A program made the translations under genes and the position numbers. The notes under the pieces were generated by a model that saw only the letters and a program-made list of their open reading frames with translations, ran no database searches and was not told the origin of the DNA. 64,000 bases of DNA from Arthrobacter sp. Alg241-R88 (lineage in GTDB: Bacteria; Actinomycetota; Actinomycetes; Actinomycetales; Micrococcaceae). This document shows positions 35,181-43,756 of this stretch, piece by piece. Where the stretch lies: contig NZ_UNRG01000001.1 in NCBI RefSeq assembly GCF_900537115.1, positions 125,121-189,120 of the forward strand. Reading direction: 5' to 3'. The first letter of the stretch is position 1. Every line of letters starts with the position of its first letter.

Positions 35181-36781
35181 GCGCCGACCTCAGCTTTCTC
35201 TGCAGCGGGGACCACTTCGCCGTCGATCCGTCGGTTCAGGTGCCAGGGGTTGGCATCCTGCAGCGCCTCCGGGAGGAGTTCCTGGGGGAGGTTCTGGTAG
35301 GCGACGGGGCGCAGGAAGCGGTTGATGGCGAGTGTTCCGACTGACGTGGTGCGGGAGTCGGAGGTGGCGGGGAAGGGGCCGCCGTGAACCATGGCGTGGC
35401 CGACTTCGACCCCCGTGGGCCAGCCGTTGACGATGATGCGGCCCACCTTCTGCTCCAGGACCGGCAGGAGGCGTGCCGCCGTCGGGTAGTCCTCTTCCGT
35501 CAGCTGCAGCGAAGCGGTGAGCTGGCCTTCGATGCGGTTCGCGGCCTGGAGGAGGTCCTCCACCGAGGCGTAGCGGATCACCAGGGATGCGGCGCCGAAA
35601 ATTTCCTCGTGCAGGACGTGGTTGCTGGTGAATTCCGTGACGCCGGTGCCGAAGATCGTGGGGGCGGGGGCGTTTTCGGTGGGGCCGGGAGTGCCCTGGC
35701 CGATCACCTGGACGCCGCCGGCGCTGCCGAGGGCTTTGGTACCGGCGTTCCAGGAGTCGGCGATCCCCGCGGTGAGCATGGTCTGGCCGGCACAGGCGGA
35801 AACGGCACGGCCGACGGCGGCGGCGAGTTTGGCCCCTGCCTCGCCTTCAGGGGCGAACAGCAGTCCCGGGGAGGTGCAGAGCTGGCCGGAGCTGCCCGTG
35901 ACAGAGGTGACATACTGCTGGGCCAGCGCGTCGACGTCACCTTTGAGGGCGCCATCGAAGACGAAGACCGGGTTCAGCGACGACATCTCCGCGTAGACCG
36001 GGATCGGCTCGGGGCGGGCGGCGGCGGTGCGCATCAGTGCGATGCCGGCGGACTGGGAGCCGGTGAAGCCGACGGCCTTGATGGCGGGGTCGGCCACGAG
36101 GGCCTGTCCGATGCTCGCGCCCGGGCCGTAGACCAGGGAGAAGACGCCGGGGTGCAGCCCGTTGTCCTTGACGGCCTTGGCGATGGCCTGGCCGACGAGT
36201 TCGCTGGTTCCCGGGTGGGCGTTATGGGCTTTGAAGACGACCGGGCAGCCGGCGGCGAGGGCCGAGGCGGTGTCTCCACCCGCCGTCGAGAAGGCCAGCG
36301 GGAAGTTGCTGGCGCCGAACACGGCGACGGGGCCGAGCGGGATCTGTCGCTGGCGGATGTCTGCGCGGGGGAGGGGAGTACGCTCGGGCAGCGCGGGGTC
36401 GATGCGGACGCCGCGGAAGTCGCCCTGCCGGACCACCGCCGCGAAGAGGCGCAGCTGGCCGGTGGTACGGGCGCGTTCGCCTTGGAGCCGGGCGGAGGGC
36501 AGGCCGGTTTCCTGGCCGGCGCGGACGATTAGTTCCTCGCCGATGGCGTCGATGTTGTCCGCGATCGCTTCCAGGAAGGTGGCGTGCGCTTCCGGGTCAA
36601 GGGTGCTGAAGGATGCGAAGGCCTCGGAGGCGGCAGCCGTTGCTGCCTTGAGCTGCTCCTCGGTGAGCAGCGTGTATGTGGGCTCCAGCGCCTGGTTCGT
36701 TGCCGGGTCGAAGCCGAACGTGGTTTTGCCTTCGCCGGCAGTGGGCTGTCCGGCGATCAGGGAGTGTCCGGTAAGGGTCAC
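35177..36781 (-). CDS. alpha-ketoglutarate semialdehyde dehydrogenase
   Basis: The 534-residue NAD(P)-dependent aldehyde dehydrogenase contains [20 protein letters not shown] and [11 protein letters not shown] of the cofactor fold; the catalytic Cys is probably that in [10 protein letters not shown]. The length and the FRGVRIDPA region fit the 2,5-dioxovalerate dehydrogenase group of sugar-acid pathways. It oxidises the product of KdgD to 2-oxoglutarate, sending glucarate carbon into the TCA cycle. It sits between kdgD (41-nt gap) and gudD (4-nt overlap). Confidence 0.93.
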   Translation of the reverse strand: MTLTGHSLIAGQPTAGEGKTTFGFDPATNQALEPTYTLLTEEQLKAATAAASEAFASFSTLDPEAHATFLEAIADNIDAIGEELIVRAGQETGLPSARLQGERARTTGQLRLFAAVVRQGDFRGVRIDPALPERTPLPRADIRQRQIPLGPVAVFGASNFPLAFSTAGGDTASALAAGCPVVFKAHNAHPGTSELVGQAIAKAVKDNGLHPGVFSLVYGPGASIGQALVADPAIKAVGFTGSQSAGIALMRTAAARPEPIPVYAEMSSLNPVFVFDGALKGDVDALAQQYVTSVTGSSGQLCTSPGLLFAPEGEAGAKLAAAVGRAVSACAGQTMLTAGIADSWNAGTKALGSAGGVQVIGQGTPGPTENAPAPTIFGTGVTEFTSNHVLHEEIFGAASLVIRYASVEDLLQAANRIEGQLTASLQLTEEDYPTAARLLPVLEQKVGRIIVNGWPTGVEVGHAMVHGGPFPATSDSRTTSVGTLAINRFLRPVAYQNLPQELLPEALQDANPWHLNRRIDGEVVPAAEKAEVGA

Positions 36782-36822
36782 AGTGGTTCCTCCTAGTAAA
36801 GGGTGGATCAGGAGACGGTTGA

Positions 36823-37737
36823 TCAGGAGACGGCCGCGATGAGGGCCTTGAGGTCCGCGAGGTCCTGCTCGGCGAGGTCCTGCAGCGGCGGACGGACCGG
36901 CCCGGCGGAGCGGCCGATGGCGTCCAGGCCACCCTTGACGATGGACACGGAATATCCTTTCACACGGTCGCGGATGTCCAGGTAGGGGATAACAAAGTCG
37001 TTGAGCTTCTTGTTAACGGCAACCCGGTCGTTGTTGCGCACGTCCTGGTAGAAGTCCAGGGCGAACTGCGGAACGAAGTTGTACATGGCGCTGGAGTAGG
37101 TGCTCATGCCGAGCTGCAGCAGCGGCAGCGCGAAGGTTTCGGCGGTAGGCAGGCCGCCAAGGTAGAAGAGCCGGTCGCCGAGCTTGGCGTAGACCCGGGC
37201 ATCGTGCTCCAGGTCGCCTACGCCGTCCTTGAATCCGATGAGGTTTTCGTGGCGGTCAGCCAGGGTTGCCACCGTGGTGTCCTTGTAGATGGCGTTGGCC
37301 CGGTTGTAGATGATGACACCAAGGGAAGTGGCCGCACATACTGCGCTCACGTGTTCGGTCAGCCCGGCCTGGTCCGCTTCAGTCAGGTACGGGGGGAGGA
37401 GCAGGAGACCGTCCGCGCCGGCCGCTTCGGCAGCTTTCGCGTTCTCGATCGCTTGCGCGGTGGAACCGCCGGCAGAGGCAAGGACAGGAACCTGGCCGCC
37501 CACTTCATCGACGGCGGTGCGCACTACGCGCTCTGATTCGGCCGGGGTCAGTGAGAAGCCTTCGCCGGTACCGCCGGCCGCGAAAAGGCCTGCTACCGGG
37601 AAGCTCGCCTGCCACGCCAGGTGCTTGCGGTAGTTCTCCTCATCGAACTGCAGCTCGGCGTCGAATGAGGTGACAGGGAAGGACAGCAGGCCTTCCTTGA
37701 GGGTGTCCGCCAGTTCCTGGGGTGAGTACTTTGCCAC
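36823..37737 (-). CDS. kdgD: 5-dehydro-4-deoxyglucarate dehydratase
   Basis: The 304-residue DapA-like (beta/alpha)8 protein has the Schiff-base lysine in [12 protein letters not shown], a tyrosine in VIIYNRANA and the GTGEGFSLT loop. It dehydrates and decarboxylates 5-keto-4-deoxyglucarate to 2-oxoglutarate semialdehyde. GTG 37737 has GGAGGA upstream. It is the first gene of the leftward glucarate operon and is preceded by the LysR-type promoter module at 37791-37844. Confidence 0.95.
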   Translation of the reverse strand: MAKYSPQELADTLKEGLLSFPVTSFDAELQFDEENYRKHLAWQASFPVAGLFAAGGTGEGFSLTPAESERVVRTAVDEVGGQVPVLASAGGSTAQAIENAKAAEAAGADGLLLLPPYLTEADQAGLTEHVSAVCAATSLGVIIYNRANAIYKDTTVATLADRHENLIGFKDGVGDLEHDARVYAKLGDRLFYLGGLPTAETFALPLLQLGMSTYSSAMYNFVPQFALDFYQDVRNNDRVAVNKKLNDFVIPYLDIRDRVKGYSVSIVKGGLDAIGRSAGPVRPPLQDLAEQDLADLKALIAAVS

Positions 37738-37790
37738 GGTGTGGTCCTCCGGTGTGTGCGCCGCGGGCGGCGGGCTGATGATTCCTTCCC

Positions 37791-37820
37791 AGACTAGGAG
37801 TGACGCTGATGCCTGTCTAA
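37791..37820 (-). promoter_or_regulatory. kdgD operon promoter
   Basis: On the minus strand TTAGAC (37820-37815) and TAGTCT (37796-37791) are separated by 18 bp. The same -35 box and flanks recur at the tctC promoter, placed identically relative to the LysR site. Confidence 0.65.
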
Positions 37821-37830
37821 GTGCAATTTT

Positions 37831-37844
37831 GTATGTATTGATAC
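37831..37844 (-). promoter_or_regulatory. LysR-type operator upstream of kdgD
   Basis: GTATCAATACATAC on the minus strand has GTAT-N6-ATAC dyad symmetry and lies 10 nt before the -35 box. It is part of a 49-bp block that is 37/49 identical to the block at 38761-38809 before tctC. Confidence 0.65.
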
Positions 37845-37874
37845 CTTCCAGGCATTACGGGAAATGGTCCCCAT

Positions 37875-38759
37875 CTATTCCATGGCGAACTCAAGGTCCC
37901 GCAGCAGGCGCTCAAGGGCAGGGTTCGTAATCCTGCGGTTCCAGATGGCGTGCAGCTCCACCTGCTCCCCGTCGCCGCCTGCGAGCGGGAGGAACTCCAC
38001 GCCCTTGATGCCCAGCAGGGTGGCGGAGTGGGGCACAAAGGCCACCCCGCGCTTTGCTGCAACCAGCGACACCATGGTCAGGATCTGGCTCACGGTGTGG
38101 ACAACGTTGGCATGGCTGAAGGGGAGCGTCCGGACCACAAGGTCGTAGAAATAGCGGGCCTGGGTGGCGGAATGCATAATCAGCGGCTCCTCTTTGAAGT
38201 CCTCCGGCGAGATATCCCGCGCCAACAGCGTCAGCGGATGGCCGGACGGCACGGCCAGGACCATGGACTCGCGGTAAAGGAGGTGGGAGTCGAAGGTTTC
38301 TTTGTCGAACGGAGGACGCGCCAGCCCGAGATCCAGTTCGCCCGTCAGCAACCCGTTGAGCTGCTCGCCTGTCACCAGCTCCTGCAGGTCCACATCCACA
38401 TCGGGAATGATTTGTGAAAGCTCCTCCAGCAGCGGCCCCAGGATGCTGAAGCCGCTGGCCGCGGTAAACCCGATGCGGAGCATGCCCGACCGCCCCGAAG
38501 CGATGCGCCGCGCCGTTACCGGTGCGCGTTCGGCAAGGGCCATGAGGCGGCGCGCCTCCTCCAGGAACGTCTGCCCAGCATGCGTCAACTCCACCTTGCG
38601 GTTATCCCGCTCAAGCAGTTCCGCGCCCACGATCTTCTCCAGCTTCTGGATCTGGCGGCTTAGCGGGGGCTGCGTCATGTTGAGCCGTTCCGCTGCCCGT
38701 CCAAAGTGGAGCTCCTCCGCTACGGCGATAAAGCCGGCAAGCTGGTCAAAAGTAAACAT
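37875..38759 (-). CDS. LysR-type regulator of the glucarate/tct genes
   Basis: The 294-residue protein has an N-terminal winged helix (FDQLAGFIAVAEELHFGRAA, then MTQPPLSRQIQKLEKIVGA) and a periplasmic-binding-like effector domain, the standard LysR plan. It lies between the kdgD operon and the divergent tctC gene; the shared operator in front of both suggests it activates both, with glucarate or a pathway intermediate as inducer (inference). ATG 38759 lies next to the tctC-side operator, so it may also regulate itself. Confidence 0.93.
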   Translation of the reverse strand: MFTFDQLAGFIAVAEELHFGRAAERLNMTQPPLSRQIQKLEKIVGAELLERDNRKVELTHAGQTFLEEARRLMALAERAPVTARRIASGRSGMLRIGFTAASGFSILGPLLEELSQIIPDVDVDLQELVTGEQLNGLLTGELDLGLARPPFDKETFDSHLLYRESMVLAVPSGHPLTLLARDISPEDFKEEPLIMHSATQARYFYDLVVRTLPFSHANVVHTVSQILTMVSLVAAKRGVAFVPHSATLLGIKGVEFLPLAGGDGEQVELHAIWNRRITNPALERLLRDLEFAME

Positions 38760-38771
38760 GATGCCTTCCAG

Positions 38772-38785
38772 GTATCAAATGATGC
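38772..38785 (+). promoter_or_regulatory. LysR-type operator between lysR and tctC
   Basis: GTATCAAATGATGC at 38772-38785 is an imperfect version of the dyad before kdgD and stands exactly 10 nt from the -35 box, as there. It is between the divergent regulator and the transporter genes. Confidence 0.65.
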
Positions 38786-38795
38786 AGATTTGGGC

Positions 38796-38826
38796 TTAGA
38801 CATGCATCATAACCACTCCCTACACT
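38796..38826 (+). promoter_or_regulatory. tctC promoter
   Basis: TTAGAC (38796-38801) and TACACT (38821-38826), spacing 19 bp. The spacing is slightly long, which fits a promoter needing an activator. Confidence 0.6.
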
Positions 38827-38901
38827 CGACAAAGCGAACGGGGTGACCCGCTTCACAGATGTTCCGGGCCCCAACGCCCGCCGTGCCAACTAGGAGTTCC
38901 A

Positions 38902-39906
38902 ATGAAGCACTTCCCCACACGCCGCACGATTCTCGGAGCGGCATCAGCCGTTACGCTGCTGGCGCTGACGGCGTGCGGCAATGTCGCCGGCGGCGGCGCG
39001 GCCGACTCGGCCAAATACCCGTCCGGCCCCGTCAACCTCTCCGTGGGCCAGGCTGCCGGTGGCAGCACCGACCTGATTGCCCGAGCCCTCGCCGAAGGTG
39101 CCGCCAAGACCCTCGGCCAGCCGATGCCAGTGGTCAACAAGCCTGGCGCCAACGGCGCCCTGGCCACCAAGGAGGTGGCCGGCAAGCCCGCCGATGGCCA
39201 GGAATTGGTCCTGCTCAACGCATCCCTGATCACCATCACCCCGCTGGCCGTCAGCGCCGATGAAGCAGTGAACATTGATGACCTGGACATCATTACGGGC
39301 TTGTCCCAGGACGACTACGTGCTGGTGGCCAGCGCCGAGTCCGGATTCAAGACCTTCCAGGATGTAACCGCAGCAGGACGCAACGTCACCTTCGGCACCA
39401 CCGGCGTCGGCACGGGCAGCCAACTTGCCCAGACCGTGCTGTTCAAGCAGGCTGACGTCAAAGGCACGGACATCCCCTTCGACAGCGGCAAGCCGGCCCT
39501 GACCGCAGTCCTCGGCAACCAGGTGGAGCTCGCCACTATCCAGCTGGGCGAAGCCATGCCGCAGATCGAGGCCGGAAAGGTGAGCCCGCTCCTGGTCTTC
39601 TCGGAAGAGCGGAACAGCTTCCTTCCTGACACGCCCACGGCAAAGGAAGCCGGTTATGACGTTCCGGTTGCCCAGTACCGTGCAGTGGCCGCTCCGAAGG
39701 GCACCCCCCAGGAAGTCAAGGACAAGCTGCTCGCCGCGTTCCAGGAGTCGTTCAAGTCGGACGCCTACAAGGAGTTCAACAAGAAGAACATGCTGACCCC
39801 GAAGGAGATTTCCGGCGAGGAAGTCGTGACGGAATGGAAGGCCTACGCAGCGAAGTACAAGGAACTGGTGGAGAAGCACGACATTAGCCTGAGCGGAAAT
39901 AAGTGA
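38902..39906 (+). CDS. tctC: tripartite tricarboxylate transporter substrate-binding lipoprotein TctC
   Basis: The 334-residue protein has a signal peptide with lipobox LLALTACG (Cys about 27) followed by a TctC-type binding domain (VNLSVGQAAGGSTDLIARALAE, VNKPGANGALATKEVAGKPADG). It captures an organic anion outside the membrane for TctA/TctB. Context suggests a sugar acid such as glucarate rather than citrate. ATG 38902 has AGGAG 8 nt upstream. It is first in the operon tctC-tctB-tctA-usp. Confidence 0.94.
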   Translation: MKHFPTRRTILGAASAVTLLALTACGNVAGGGAADSAKYPSGPVNLSVGQAAGGSTDLIARALAEGAAKTLGQPMPVVNKPGANGALATKEVAGKPADGQELVLLNASLITITPLAVSADEAVNIDDLDIITGLSQDDYVLVASAESGFKTFQDVTAAGRNVTFGTTGVGTGSQLAQTVLFKQADVKGTDIPFDSGKPALTAVLGNQVELATIQLGEAMPQIEAGKVSPLLVFSEERNSFLPDTPTAKEAGYDVPVAQYRAVAAPKGTPQEVKDKLLAAFQESFKSDAYKEFNKKNMLTPKEISGEEVVTEWKAYAAKYKELVEKHDISLSGNK

Positions 39907-40496
39907 TTTCTGTGAAAGGAACCCCCGCAGGACCCGCCGGAGGCAGCAGTGCTACTGCTGCCTCCGGCGGGGACGCCCCCCATACCTTCCCCGATGAAGT
40001 CCTGGATGACCTGACCCCAGAGCAACTCGCAGCACAGTGGGAGGAAGAAAAACCTCCCGCAGCCGGAGCCCTCGCCAACGCTGCATCATCATTAGTGGTT
40101 CTTGGTGTCGGTGTTGCTGCGGCCATCCTCGCGATGGCAATGGGGCTGGGCACCCCGTCCGCACCGCAGCCCGGCCTGTGGCCGTTCATCATCAGCTGCG
40201 TCATGGTGGCCCTGGGCCTGTTCCAGCTGGTTGCCGGCCGGCACAACCGGGACGCGGAAAAGTTCACGCGCATGTCCACCTCGCCGCTCACCGGCCTGGT
40301 GACCCTCGCTGCCATGGTGGCCCTCATGCCGCTGATTGGCTTTGAACTGCCTGCCCTGGTGCTCTGCATCATCTGGATGCGCTTCCTGGGCGGCGAAACC
40401 TGGCGCTCCACGCTGGTGATCAGTGCGAGCGTCGTCATCGCTTTTTATGCCATCTTCGTCCTCGCGTTGAACACCTCCGTTCCCCACCTCTTCTAG
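39903..40496 (+). CDS. tctB: tripartite tricarboxylate transporter small membrane subunit TctB
   Basis: The 197-residue protein has about four membrane helices after a roughly 55-residue soluble Ala/Gly/Pro-rich N-terminus (LGVGVAAAILAMAMGLGTPS, QPGLWPFIISCVMVALGLFQ). It matches the small integral subunit of the TTT family. GTG 39903 overlaps the tctC stop by 4 nt; GTG 39912 is an alternative start. Confidence 0.9.
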   Translation: MISVKGTPAGPAGGSSATAASGGDAPHTFPDEVLDDLTPEQLAAQWEEEKPPAAGALANAASSLVVLGVGVAAAILAMAMGLGTPSAPQPGLWPFIISCVMVALGLFQLVAGRHNRDAEKFTRMSTSPLTGLVTLAAMVALMPLIGFELPALVLCIIWMRFLGGETWRSTLVISASVVIAFYAIFVLALNTSVPHLF

Positions 40497-40506
40497 GAGA
40501 CCTCCC

Positions 40507-42045
40507 GTGGATTTTCTCAATCCCGTTATCAACGGATTCGCGGTAGTCCTGGAGCCCACCAACCTCCTTTACTGCCTGATCGGCGTCGTGATCGGCATGC
40601 TGATCGGTGTGCTGCCCGGCCTGGGGCCCGCGGCAACCATCGCCATCCTGCTTCCGCTCACCTACAACGTGGAGCCGGTCACCGCCATCATCATGCTCGC
40701 CGGAATCTTCTACGGCGCACAGTACGGCGGCACCATCACTTCCGTGCTCCTGCGCCTGCCGGGTGAAGCTTCCTCGGTGGTTACCGTGTTCGACGGCTAC
40801 CAGATGGCGAAGCAGGGCAGGGCCGGCACGGCGCTGGGCCTGGCCTCCATCGGCTCCTTTGTGGGCGGCACCGCGGCCATTATCGGCTTGACGTTCCTCG
40901 CCCCCCTGGTTGCCAGCTTCGCCCTGGACTTTGGTGCACCGGAGTACACCGCCCTGGCGATGCTCGGCATCCTCCTTGTAGCAACCATCAGCAGCGGGTC
41001 AAAAGCCAAGGCGCTCATCGCCGCGGCGCTCGGACTTCTCCTCGCAACGGTTGGCCGGGACATTTTTACCGGCGAAAGCCGGTTTACGTTTGGCAGTCTG
41101 CAACTGGCTGACGGCATCGACTTCGTGCCCATCGCCATGGGCATTTTCGGCCTCGGCGAAATCCTCTACAACCTTGAGGAACGGCACCGGGCCGCCAAGG
41201 CGCCGTCGAAAGTCGCCAATGTCTGGCCGTCCCGCAAAGACCTCAAGCAGGCGTCCGGTGCCATCGGCCGCGGTTCTGTGCTGGGCTTTTTCCTGGGCAT
41301 CCTGCCCGGTGGTGGCGCCACCATCGCCTCCATGGCCTCCTACGCCATGGAGAAAAAGCGGGCAAAGCAGCCGGAACGCTTCGGCAAGGGTGCACCCGAG
41401 GGCGTCGCCGGGCCGGAAACCGCTAACAACGCTGCCGCCACATCGTCCTTCATCCCGCTGCTGACGCTTGGCATCCCCGCCAACGCCACCATGGCGCTGA
41501 TGTTCGGTGCGCTGCTGATCCAGGGCGTCACCCCCGGTCCGCAGCTTGTTGAACAAAACCCGGAGCTCTTCTGGGGAGTGGTGAACTCCATGTACATCGG
41601 CAACATCCTTCTGCTGATCATGAGCCTGCCGCTGGTGGGGATCTTCGTGAGGATCCTCCGCGTCCGCGCCGCCATCCTGGCCCCCGTCACGGCACTCATC
41701 ACGCTGTTGGGTGCCTACACCATCAACAACAGCATGTTCGATGTGACCCTGGTGGTGGTCTTCGGCATCATCGGCTACCTCATGAAGAAGTTCGGCTTCG
41801 AACCGGGCCCCCTGGTGCTGGCCTTTGTGCTCGGTGAACTGCTGGAAAGCTCGATGCGCCGCTCACTGCTGATGTTCGGCGGCGAGCCCCTCGGCTTCTT
41901 TGGCCGTCCCATCTCTGCCACGCTGCTGGTGGTCTTCGTCCTGGTGGCCGCGCTTCCTGCCATCCGCAAAGCCATCGCCAAGCGCAAGGGCAGTTCAGCT
42001 GCCACCACACAAGCCGTCACACCGGACATCAAGGAGAAGGTATGA
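40507..42045 (+). CDS. tctA: tripartite tricarboxylate transporter large membrane subunit TctA
   Basis: The 512-residue protein with about 12 membrane helices has the two TctA repeats, each with a glycine-rich motif: GMLIGVLPGLGPAATIAILL and FFLGILPGGGATIASMASYA. It is the channel-forming subunit driven by the ion gradient. GTG 40507 has AGGAG upstream. Its stop overlaps the next start (ATGA at 42042-42045). Confidence 0.96.
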   Translation: MDFLNPVINGFAVVLEPTNLLYCLIGVVIGMLIGVLPGLGPAATIAILLPLTYNVEPVTAIIMLAGIFYGAQYGGTITSVLLRLPGEASSVVTVFDGYQMAKQGRAGTALGLASIGSFVGGTAAIIGLTFLAPLVASFALDFGAPEYTALAMLGILLVATISSGSKAKALIAAALGLLLATVGRDIFTGESRFTFGSLQLADGIDFVPIAMGIFGLGEILYNLEERHRAAKAPSKVANVWPSRKDLKQASGAIGRGSVLGFFLGILPGGGATIASMASYAMEKKRAKQPERFGKGAPEGVAGPETANNAAATSSFIPLLTLGIPANATMALMFGALLIQGVTPGPQLVEQNPELFWGVVNSMYIGNILLLIMSLPLVGIFVRILRVRAAILAPVTALITLLGAYTINNSMFDVTLVVVFGIIGYLMKKFGFEPGPLVLAFVLGELLESSMRRSLLMFGGEPLGFFGRPISATLLVVFVLVAALPAIRKAIAKRKGSSAATTQAVTPDIKEKV

Positions 42046-42446
42046 GCATCATCGTCGGATTCGTCCCAACGCCCGCAGGACAGGCCGCACTTGCAGCAGG
42101 CATCGCCGAAGCAAAGCTCCGCAACGAGGACCTGGTGATCGTCAATTCGGCGCGCCAGGGAGCCCTGGTGGACAAATCTGTGGCCCCGGAAGACGTTTTG
42201 GCGCAGGCCGCCAAGCGCGCTGCCGACGTCGGAGTAAAGGCAACTGTCATCCAGCCGCCCTACCAGCACGATCTGGCCGATGAGTTCCTCGATGTTGCCA
42301 GGGAAGTTGATGCCTCGCTCATCGTGATTGGCCTGCGGCACCGCACCCAGGTAGGGAAGTTCATCCTGGGCAGCCACGCCCAGCAGATCCTGATGCAGGC
42401 GGACCGCCCGGTCCTGGCCGTCAAAGCCGACGGCGGGCACTTCTAA
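42042..42446 (+). CDS. universal stress protein (UspA family)
   Basis: The 134-residue UspA-fold protein starts with MSIIVGFVPTPAGQAALAAG and has the C-terminal nucleotide-binding signature region GKFILGSHAQQILMQADRPV (G-X2-G-X9-G-like). Its 4-nt overlap with tctA shows it is translated with the transporter; it may sense ATP or energy state for transport. That is inference. Confidence 0.92.
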   Translation: MSIIVGFVPTPAGQAALAAGIAEAKLRNEDLVIVNSARQGALVDKSVAPEDVLAQAAKRAADVGVKATVIQPPYQHDLADEFLDVAREVDASLIVIGLRHRTQVGKFILGSHAQQILMQADRPVLAVKADGGHF

Positions 42447-42451
42447 GGCAG

Positions 42452-42787
42452 ATGACGGGAAGCTCCATGTACAAACACAATCCCGCCCGCCGCAGCCCGG
42501 TGCCTGCAGCTGCGCCCATCCCTGACTGGTCCAAACTGTGCAGGAACGATCACGTTGAGGTGCGTACGGCGGGTGGGGCCGTGATCTCCGGAACCATCGA
42601 CATGATCGCCGCAGATCGCAGCGTTTTCTGGATGATCAGGAACGACGGCGCCGGGAGGACCATGCTCTGTTCCCTTGACGGCGTTACGGTCATCAAGGTA
42701 GCGCAGGACGGGGCATCTGCAGGGATGTACGCACCTTCACAAGTCCAAGCGCGGGTCGGACCGCCGCGCGGACAGGCGGCTGCTTGA
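42452..42787 (+). CDS. hypothetical protein (up to 111 aa)
   Basis: The frame starts at ATG 42452, 5 nt after the usp gene; ATG 42467 with GGGAAG upstream is the more likely start (106 residues). The central part WSKLCRNDHVEVRTAGGAVI and WMIRNDGAGRTMLCSLDGV looks like a small SH3-like beta domain. The tail is Ala/Gly/Pro-rich. No family is recognised. It may be the last gene of the tct operon. Confidence 0.65.
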   Translation: MTGSSMYKHNPARRSPVPAAAPIPDWSKLCRNDHVEVRTAGGAVISGTIDMIAADRSVFWMIRNDGAGRTMLCSLDGVTVIKVAQDGASAGMYAPSQVQARVGPPRGQAAA

Positions 42788-42795
42788 CGCCGGTC

Positions 42796-43290
42796 CTATG
42801 ACTGCCCGCGGACGTGTTCCGCCAGGGCATCAAGGACTGGCAGTTGGCCCTTGACCAGCTTGAGCCGTGCTTCCTCCTCGGGAAACCAGCGGGCGTCGTC
42901 GATTTCCGGGTAGTGCTGGATCCGGCCCGAACCCTTGGGCCACTCCAGCGGGAAAGTGTTGCTGACAATCCGGTCCGGCTGGAAGTCCTGCTCTGCAGTA
43001 AATACCGTGATGATCTTGCCGGACGGTTGCCGGAACTGCCCGAGCTGCTGGTAGTCCGCGGCCGGGGCAGGCGAGCCCATTTCTTCGGCGAACTCCCGCA
43101 GGGCGGCCGCCAGCGGATCTTCGTCCACGGTGTATTCGCCCTTCGGCACTGACCAGGCATGTGTGTCCTTGCGTGCCCAAAACGGGCCGCCCATGTGGGC
43201 TATCCAGACCTCCAGGCCGCCGGGGTTTGCCCTCCTGTACAGCAGTAGTCCTGCACTGAAAACCGGCATCTGTCCTCCACCTGCTGACAT
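42796..43290 (-). CDS. Nudix hydrolase
   Basis: The 164-residue protein contains a complete Nudix box, G-X5-E-X7-REFAEEMG (GEYTVDEDPLAAALREFAEE), preceded by WSVPKGEY. It cleaves a nucleoside diphosphate linked to another group with Mg2+; the substrate is not readable. An internal start at MPVFSAGLLLYRR (residue 8) is possible. It is convergent with the hypothetical gene at 42452. Confidence 0.92.
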   Translation of the reverse strand: MSAGGGQMPVFSAGLLLYRRANPGGLEVWIAHMGGPFWARKDTHAWSVPKGEYTVDEDPLAAALREFAEEMGSPAPAADYQQLGQFRQPSGKIITVFTAEQDFQPDRIVSNTFPLEWPKGSGRIQHYPEIDDARWFPEEEARLKLVKGQLPVLDALAEHVRGQS

Positions 43291-43386
43291 TTCAGAACGA
43301 ACGGTAGTTGCCGTCCAACGTTAACCTGCAGTTCACGGCGCTGCTTTAGGTTATTCCTTCAGGCACTCTGCTCGAAGGGACCGGTC

Positions 43387-43656
43387 ATGGCCAACATCGC
43401 TGAGGTTTTGGGACGGCTTACGCCGGAAGAACTTGATGAGCTCCGCATTCTTGGCCCGCAGGGCCACCTGCCGCGGCACCTGGTTGACGCCCTGGACCGT
43501 GCGGCGGGCGGACCCGGATCCGGCCGTGGCTATTACGTGCCCACAGGAAACGTCAGCGCCACCGGCGGCCCGCTCCTGGTGCTGCGCAGCGACGTTTCCG
43601 GCTGGCTTTTCAATTCCCACAAGGAAGATCCCGATTCGTTGTCGCAGCACGGCTAA
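43387..43656 (+). CDS. hypothetical protein (89 aa)
   Basis: ATG 43387 is the first codon of MANIAEVLGRLTPEELDELR, followed by RHLVDALDRAAGG and a Gly-rich part with YYVPTGNV and LLVLRSDVSGWLF. GAAGGGA precedes the start by 9 nt. It looks like a small soluble protein. No known domain is recognised. It is convergent with the histidine kinase gene. Confidence 0.65.
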   Translation: MANIAEVLGRLTPEELDELRILGPQGHLPRHLVDALDRAAGGPGSGRGYYVPTGNVSATGGPLLVLRSDVSGWLFNSHKEDPDSLSQHG

Positions 43657-43756
43657 TCCGTTGCTGGAGTTCGGTCCGGCTGGCCGGCCGCGCAGGCCGG
43701 CCGCGAGGATGCTGGCCACCGGGAACCCGGCAGGCTGGGCCTAGCCGGTTGATGGC

